The notes under the pieces were generated by a model. The model ran no database searches, was not told the DNA's origin, and was given only the letters and a program-made list of their open reading frames with translations. Positions 60,142 through 64,000 of a stretch of 64,000 nucleotides of DNA are shown here, piece by piece. Numbering within the stretch: the first letter of the stretch is position 1; each line of letters opens with the position of its first letter. Where the stretch lies: assembly GCF_030464885.1 (NCBI RefSeq), contig NZ_JALPRJ010000047.1:1-64000 (forward strand). Reading direction: 5' to 3'. The stretch is from Caballeronia sp. SEWSISQ10-4 2. Its GTDB lineage: Bacteria > Pseudomonadota > Gammaproteobacteria > Burkholderiales > Burkholderiaceae. The position numbers and the translations under genes are program-made.

Positions 60142-61425
60142 ATGGAGACGCTGACAGGAAGTCGTACGGATCTGCAGAAGAACACGCTGGCTATCGTTCT
60201 CGCGGGCGGCCGGGGCACTCGCCTCGGGCCGCTCACGAACAAGCGCGTCAAACCAGCAGTGCACTTCGGTGGCAAATACCGGATCGTGGACTTCGCATTG
60301 TCGAATTGCCTGAATTCGGGCATCCGGCGCATCGCGGTCGTCACGCAATACAAGGCACATTCGCTCTTGCGGCACTTGCAGCGCGGCTGGGGTTTCCTGC
60401 GCGGCGAGTTCAACGAGTTCATCGATATCTGGCCGGCTCAGCAACGCGTGGACTCAAGCTGGTATCGCGGAACGGCAGATGCGGTGTTCCAGAATCTCGA
60501 CATCATTCGCTCGATCGGCCCCGAGTACATCATCGTGCTGGCTGGCGACCACATCTACAAGCAGGACTACACGCGCATGGTCCTCGACCACGTCGAGAGC
60601 GGCGCGGATTGCACGGTCGGGTGTATCGAGGTCCCGCGCATGGAAGCCACCGCGTTTGGCGTGATGCACGTCGACGCGCAGCGCCGCGTGACCGCCTTCC
60701 TGGAAAAGCCCGACGATCCGCCTGCCATGCCCGGCAAGCCCGACGTCGCGCTCGCGAGCATGGGCATCTATGTGTTCAGCGCGAAGTATTTGTATCAACT
60801 GCTCGAAGAGAACATCACGTTGTCCGATACGGACCACGACTTCGGCAAGGACATCCTGCCGCGCGTGGTGACCAGCGGCCGGGCTATCGCACATCCGTTC
60901 GGGATGTCGTGCGTGACTTCCGAAACCGATCCGAACGCACCGCCGTATTGGCGCGACGTGGGTACCGTGGACGCGTACTGGTCGGCGAACCTGGACCTGG
61001 CGTCGACCATTCCGGCGCTCGATCTCTACGACCGCAAGTGGCCGATCTGGACCAATCAGGAGCAGTTGCCGCCGGGCAAGTTCGTGCGGGATCTGCACGG
61101 GCAGCAGGGCGCGATCAACAATCTGCTCGTCTGCGGCGGCTGCGTGATCTCAGGCTCGCAAGTGGCGCGTTCGGTGTTTTCATCGGCGGTGCGGGTGCAT
61201 TCGTTCTGTCACATCAACGAAGCCGTGCTGTTGCCGCAGGTCACGGTCGGGCCGAGTTGCCGCTTGAAACGCGTCGTGATCGACCGGGGTTGCACGTTGC
61301 CGGAGGGCCTCGTCATTGGCGAGGATCCCGATTACGATGCGGAGCGTTTTTTCCGCACTGAAAATGGCGTGGTGCTCGTGACACAGGATGCATTGACACG
61401 TCTCGGACAAGCCAAGCAGTCATAA
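60142..61425 (+). CDS. glgC: Glucose-1-phosphate adenylyltransferase
   Basis: The 427-residue enzyme makes ADP-glucose from glucose-1-phosphate and ATP, the committed step of glycogen synthesis. It has LAGGRGTRLGPLTN, the HFGGKYRIVDFALSNC activator/substrate region, DHIYKQDY and a C-terminal left-handed beta-helix. ATG 60142 has an excellent AGGAGG. Glycogen synthase follows 33 bases later. Length and motifs are standard. Confidence 0.95.
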   Translation: METLTGSRTDLQKNTLAIVLAGGRGTRLGPLTNKRVKPAVHFGGKYRIVDFALSNCLNSGIRRIAVVTQYKAHSLLRHLQRGWGFLRGEFNEFIDIWPAQQRVDSSWYRGTADAVFQNLDIIRSIGPEYIIVLAGDHIYKQDYTRMVLDHVESGADCTVGCIEVPRMEATAFGVMHVDAQRRVTAFLEKPDDPPAMPGKPDVALASMGIYVFSAKYLYQLLEENITLSDTDHDFGKDILPRVVTSGRAIAHPFGMSCVTSETDPNAPPYWRDVGTVDAYWSANLDLASTIPALDLYDRKWPIWTNQEQLPPGKFVRDLHGQQGAINNLLVCGGCVISGSQVARSVFSSAVRVHSFCHINEAVLLPQVTVGPSCRLKRVVIDRGCTLPEGLVIGEDPDYDAERFFRTENGVVLVTQDALTRLGQAKQS

Positions 61426-61458
61426 TCCGGACCACCGGAACAAGCCAATGGGGAACCG

Positions 61459-62931
61459 ATGACCGTATGCGTGCTGCATGTTGCAGCGGAGATGTATCCG
61501 CTTTTGAAAACCGGCGGCCTCGCCGATGTCGTGGGGGCGTTGCCGCCGGCCCAGACGCAACTGGGCACCAATGCCCGCGTGATCTTGCCGGCGTTTCCTT
61601 CCGTTGTTGCCGGTCTAAAGCGGATCGAGCCGGTGGCGGACCTCGGCTGGGCGTTTGGTATCGATAACGTGCGGCTTGAGCGGGGCGTGCTGGAGCCGCA
61701 CGGAGTCGTGGTCTACATAGTGCGCGCCGATGCGTTTTACGACCGGCCGGGCAATCCGTATCTCGACGCCTCGCATACTCAATATGCCGACAGCGACCGG
61801 CGTTTCGCGCTGCTTGGCTGGGCGGCGGCGCGTCTGGCGAACGGTGCCGATCCCGCATGGAAACCGCACGTCCTGCACGCGCACGACTGGCACGCCGGAC
61901 TCGCGCCGGCGTATCTGCGGGCGCGAGAGCGGGAGGGCGTCGCGCGTGTGCCGTCGGTCATGACGGTCCATAACCTCGCTTATCAAGGCGTGTTTCCTGC
62001 GTCGGAATTCGGCGTGCTTCAACTGCCGGCGGATTTTTTCTCCGTCGATGGCGTCGAGTTTTACGGTCATCTCTCGTTTCTTAAAGCCGGGTTGTTCTAT
62101 GCAGACCGCATCACGACCGTTAGCCCGACTTATGCGCGCGAGATTCAGACCCATGCACAAGGCGCGGGGCTCGATGGTTTGCTGCGCCACCGCACGCACG
62201 ACATCAGCGGGATTCTCAACGGCGTCGATCAGACGGTATGGAATCCGGCGACGGATACCGCCATCGACACGCAGTATTCGGTTGAGAAGCTGACGGGAAA
62301 AGGGAAGTGCAAAGCCGCGTTGCAGGAACGCGTCGGCCTCGCGCGTGAGCCGGACGCGTTGCTGTTTGGCGTGGTGAGCCGGTTGACCGAGCAGAAGGGC
62401 ATCGACCTGTTGTTGTCGGCTATTCCCGATATCGTCCAGCGTGGCGGTCAGCTGGTTGTGCTCGGTACAGGCGATCCGGCGCTGGAAAGCGGCCTTAAGA
62501 AAGCCGCGCTGGCGCATCCGCACGCGGTCGCGGTCGAGCTTGGATTCGACGAAACGCTTTCACATTCGATTATCGCGGGCAGCGACATTGTGATGGTGCC
62601 GTCGCGTTTCGAACCGTGCGGCCTGACGCAGTTGTACGCGCTGGCGTATGGGTCGCTGCCGCTCGTTCATTGCGTGGGCGGTCTTGCCGATACCGTGGTG
62701 GATACATCGCTGGAGAATCTCGCCGATGATCTCGCCACCGGTTTCGTCTTCGAGAAATTCGACCGGCCATCGATCGTCGCGGCCATTCGCCGAGCGTTCG
62801 CATTGAAGCAGCGGCGGCTGGAATGGAAAGCTGTCGAGCGCCGCGCGATGACGCAGGACTTCGGCTGGGAAGCGTCGGCTCTGCGATACGTGGATGTGTA
62901 TCGCGAGTTGATCGGAACGAGCGTGCGCTAG
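61459..62931 (+). CDS. glgA: Glycogen synthase (ADP-glucose)
   Basis: The 490-residue GT5 glycosyltransferase extends alpha-1,4-glucan with ADP-glucose. The N-terminal K-T-G-G-L-A-D-V motif binds ADP-glucose, and the C-terminal domain has the E-P-C-G-L motif (SRFEPCGLTQLYALAYG). It forms a pair with glgC; no branching enzyme or phosphorylase gene is in the window. ATG 61459 begins at the conserved VLHVAAEMYPLLKTGG segment. Confidence 0.95.
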   Translation: MTVCVLHVAAEMYPLLKTGGLADVVGALPPAQTQLGTNARVILPAFPSVVAGLKRIEPVADLGWAFGIDNVRLERGVLEPHGVVVYIVRADAFYDRPGNPYLDASHTQYADSDRRFALLGWAAARLANGADPAWKPHVLHAHDWHAGLAPAYLRAREREGVARVPSVMTVHNLAYQGVFPASEFGVLQLPADFFSVDGVEFYGHLSFLKAGLFYADRITTVSPTYAREIQTHAQGAGLDGLLRHRTHDISGILNGVDQTVWNPATDTAIDTQYSVEKLTGKGKCKAALQERVGLAREPDALLFGVVSRLTEQKGIDLLLSAIPDIVQRGGQLVVLGTGDPALESGLKKAALAHPHAVAVELGFDETLSHSIIAGSDIVMVPSRFEPCGLTQLYALAYGSLPLVHCVGGLADTVVDTSLENLADDLATGFVFEKFDRPSIVAAIRRAFALKQRRLEWKAVERRAMTQDFGWEASALRYVDVYRELIGTSVR

Positions 62932-62961
62932 TTGTTCAGTTTGCGGGCGGCGCGGGCGGCG

Positions 62962-63516
62962 TTAAATATCTGGCGAATCGGCGTTTAACAGCGAAAGCCC
63001 GACGGTTTTGCAGATGAACTCGCCGATACAGTCAACGTCCGCCAGCGGCAGAAGCGGTATGGCGGGTACGTCATGAAGGCCCGGTGCGTCGTCGGTGGCG
63101 ATGGCAAGGATTGCTGTATCGGTTCGATACAGCGGGTCTTTACCCACGTCCGGACGCACGACCTCGATGCGCGGCAACGCTTCGCGCGTGAAGCCCTCCA
63201 CCAGCGTCAGGTCGGAGGGCAAAAGCCGTGCGACAAGATCTGCGAATGGCGGCTCGGGTGCATCGTGCAGTTCGCGCACGATGGCGTAACGATACGGCGA
63301 AGCGATCAATACCTCGCCCGCTCCCGCCGCGCGATAACGCGCGCTGTCCTTGCCCGGCGGCTCGAGATCAATGGAATGATGACTGTGTTTCACCACGTTC
63401 ACTACCCAACCGCGTGCGTGGAACCAGGGCAGGAGCGCCTCGATCAACGTCGTCTTACCCTGTCCCGAACGCCCGCAAATCCCGAAGATGCGCAGCTTCG
63501 CCGCTGCTTCTGTCAT
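62962..63516 (-). CDS. mobB: Molybdopterin-guanine dinucleotide biosynthesis protein B
   Basis: The 184-residue GTP-binding protein supports attachment of GMP to molybdopterin. The P-loop G-R-S-G-Q-G-K-T-T lies at residues 14-22, followed by VVNVVKHSHHSIDLEPPGKDSAR, the typical MobB sequence. It converges with glgA (30 bases). No mobA or moa genes are within the window. Confidence 0.92.
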   Translation of the reverse strand: MTEAAAKLRIFGICGRSGQGKTTLIEALLPWFHARGWVVNVVKHSHHSIDLEPPGKDSARYRAAGAGEVLIASPYRYAIVRELHDAPEPPFADLVARLLPSDLTLVEGFTREALPRIEVVRPDVGKDPLYRTDTAILAIATDDAPGLHDVPAIPLLPLADVDCIGEFICKTVGLSLLNADSPDI

Positions 63517-63778
63517 ATCGCTACCCCGTTCTTTCTTGATTGTTGGCGCGTGCCATCGCTTCCATTAATAGCGCCGCTCGGCGAGATTGACTGCGAGCAC
63601 AGTGCAGAGGGTACCAGCGGACGCGGCAAACACCGAGTAGCCGCCGCCCACAGCCGGCGATGTTTTTCTTCCTTTCGGTCGGATCCGAAAGGTGTAAAAC
63701 TTGGGGCTTGGCGCACTCGGCGAGGGCGCTTTCGCCGCTCCGTTGCAACGCAGCAAACCGCTGGCTACGAGGACCGAC

Positions 63779-64000
63779 ATGGCTGAAGACGACTTGAAGA
63801 TCACCGTTTCACCGCAGCAATTTTCCATCGACGTGATGCTGGAAAAGTATGCGAAGGGTGACGAAACGCGCATCGAAGACATTTACCTCCGGGTCGCGCG
63901 AGGCGTGGCGCTCGCGGAACCCGAGGCGCGGCGCAAGCAGGTCGAGACGGAGTTCTTCGAGAATTTCCAGCGGGGTGCGCTAGGCGCGGGCCGCATCATG
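63779..64000 (+). CDS. nrdJ: Adenosylcobalamin-dependent ribonucleotide reductase, N-terminal fragment
   Basis: The 74 residues visible before the window ends match the start of class II (B12-dependent) ribonucleotide reductases of Burkholderiaceae: ITVSPQQFSIDVMLEKYAKGDE, IYLRVARGVALAEPEARR and FFENFQRGALGAGRIM. ATG 63779 follows GAGGA. The gene runs off the right edge, so the active site is not seen. A cobalamin riboswitch is not evident in the 260 bases upstream. Confidence 0.85.
   Translation, partial: MAEDDLKITVSPQQFSIDVMLEKYAKGDETRIEDIYLRVARGVALAEPEARRKQVETEFFENFQRGALGAGRIM

Noticed and set aside
60306..61361. A 351-codon open frame on the plus strand inside glgC
   Set aside because: It lies in another frame of the clearly homologous glgC gene and is Arg/His-rich noise.
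63517..63778. Cobalamin riboswitch upstream of nrdJ
   Set aside because: I looked for the B12-box and the kissing-loop context and saw neither; a covariance search would settle it.

Overview
The window is GC-rich chromosomal DNA of a beta-proteobacterium. Gene content points to the Burkholderiaceae, most likely a Caballeronia or Paraburkholderia: many LysR regulators, several sugar-type ABC importers, a long IF-1 paralogue, a stand-alone FtsI paralogue, and the start of a B12-dependent ribonucleotide reductase gene. I see no insertion sequence, phage module, CRISPR array, rRNA or tRNA. The naming is inferred from the proteins and was not confirmed by a search.

Left part (about 0.4-16.5 kb). 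After an MscS channel fused to a cyclic-nucleotide-type domain and a LysR regulator comes a long co-directional cluster for para-diphenols. It encodes two-subunit hydroquinone 1,2-dioxygenase (HapCD/PnpCD type, with all four iron ligands visible), 4-hydroxymuconic semialdehyde dehydrogenase, maleylacetate reductase, a complete Liv-type ABC importer with a Tat-exported binding protein, hydroxyquinol 1,2-dioxygenase and a Rieske ferredoxin. Hydroquinone and hydroxyquinol would both converge on maleylacetate and 3-oxoadipate. A DszA/NtaA-type flavin monooxygenase gene (minus strand) and an MFS transporter gene follow, divergently arranged.

Middle left (16.5-23.2 kb). A ribose-type ABC ATPase with a C-terminal frameshift, a permease, an SfnB/DszC-like flavoprotein and two periplasmic binding proteins form an importer plus flavoenzyme module of unknown substrate. 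A GlsB-type membrane protein follows.

Rhamnose regulon (23.5-34.8 kb). Two transcription units flank a LysR gene. The first encodes a KDR-dehydrogenase-like SDR, an ACS-family MFS carrier, L-rhamnonate dehydratase and L-rhamnose 1-dehydrogenase. The second encodes L-rhamnose mutarotase, a lactonase-like amidohydrolase and a RhaTPQS ABC importer, closed by a strong terminator. The same 11-bp motif lies on the predicted -10 element of both promoters.

Right part (35-64 kb). This is mostly housekeeping and accessory chromosomal genes: an unusual H-NS-like protein, luciferase-like oxidoreductase, orphan PhnD-like protein, fatty acid desaturase, NiCoT transporter, small hypotheticals, ftsI, arylamine N-acetyltransferase, zwf-ppgK-HAD, infA, corA, a bactofilin/M23 peptidase operon, a LysR regulator divergent from mmsAB, pdxY with a lipoamide-dehydrogenase-like gene, glgCA, mobB and the 5' end of nrdJ.
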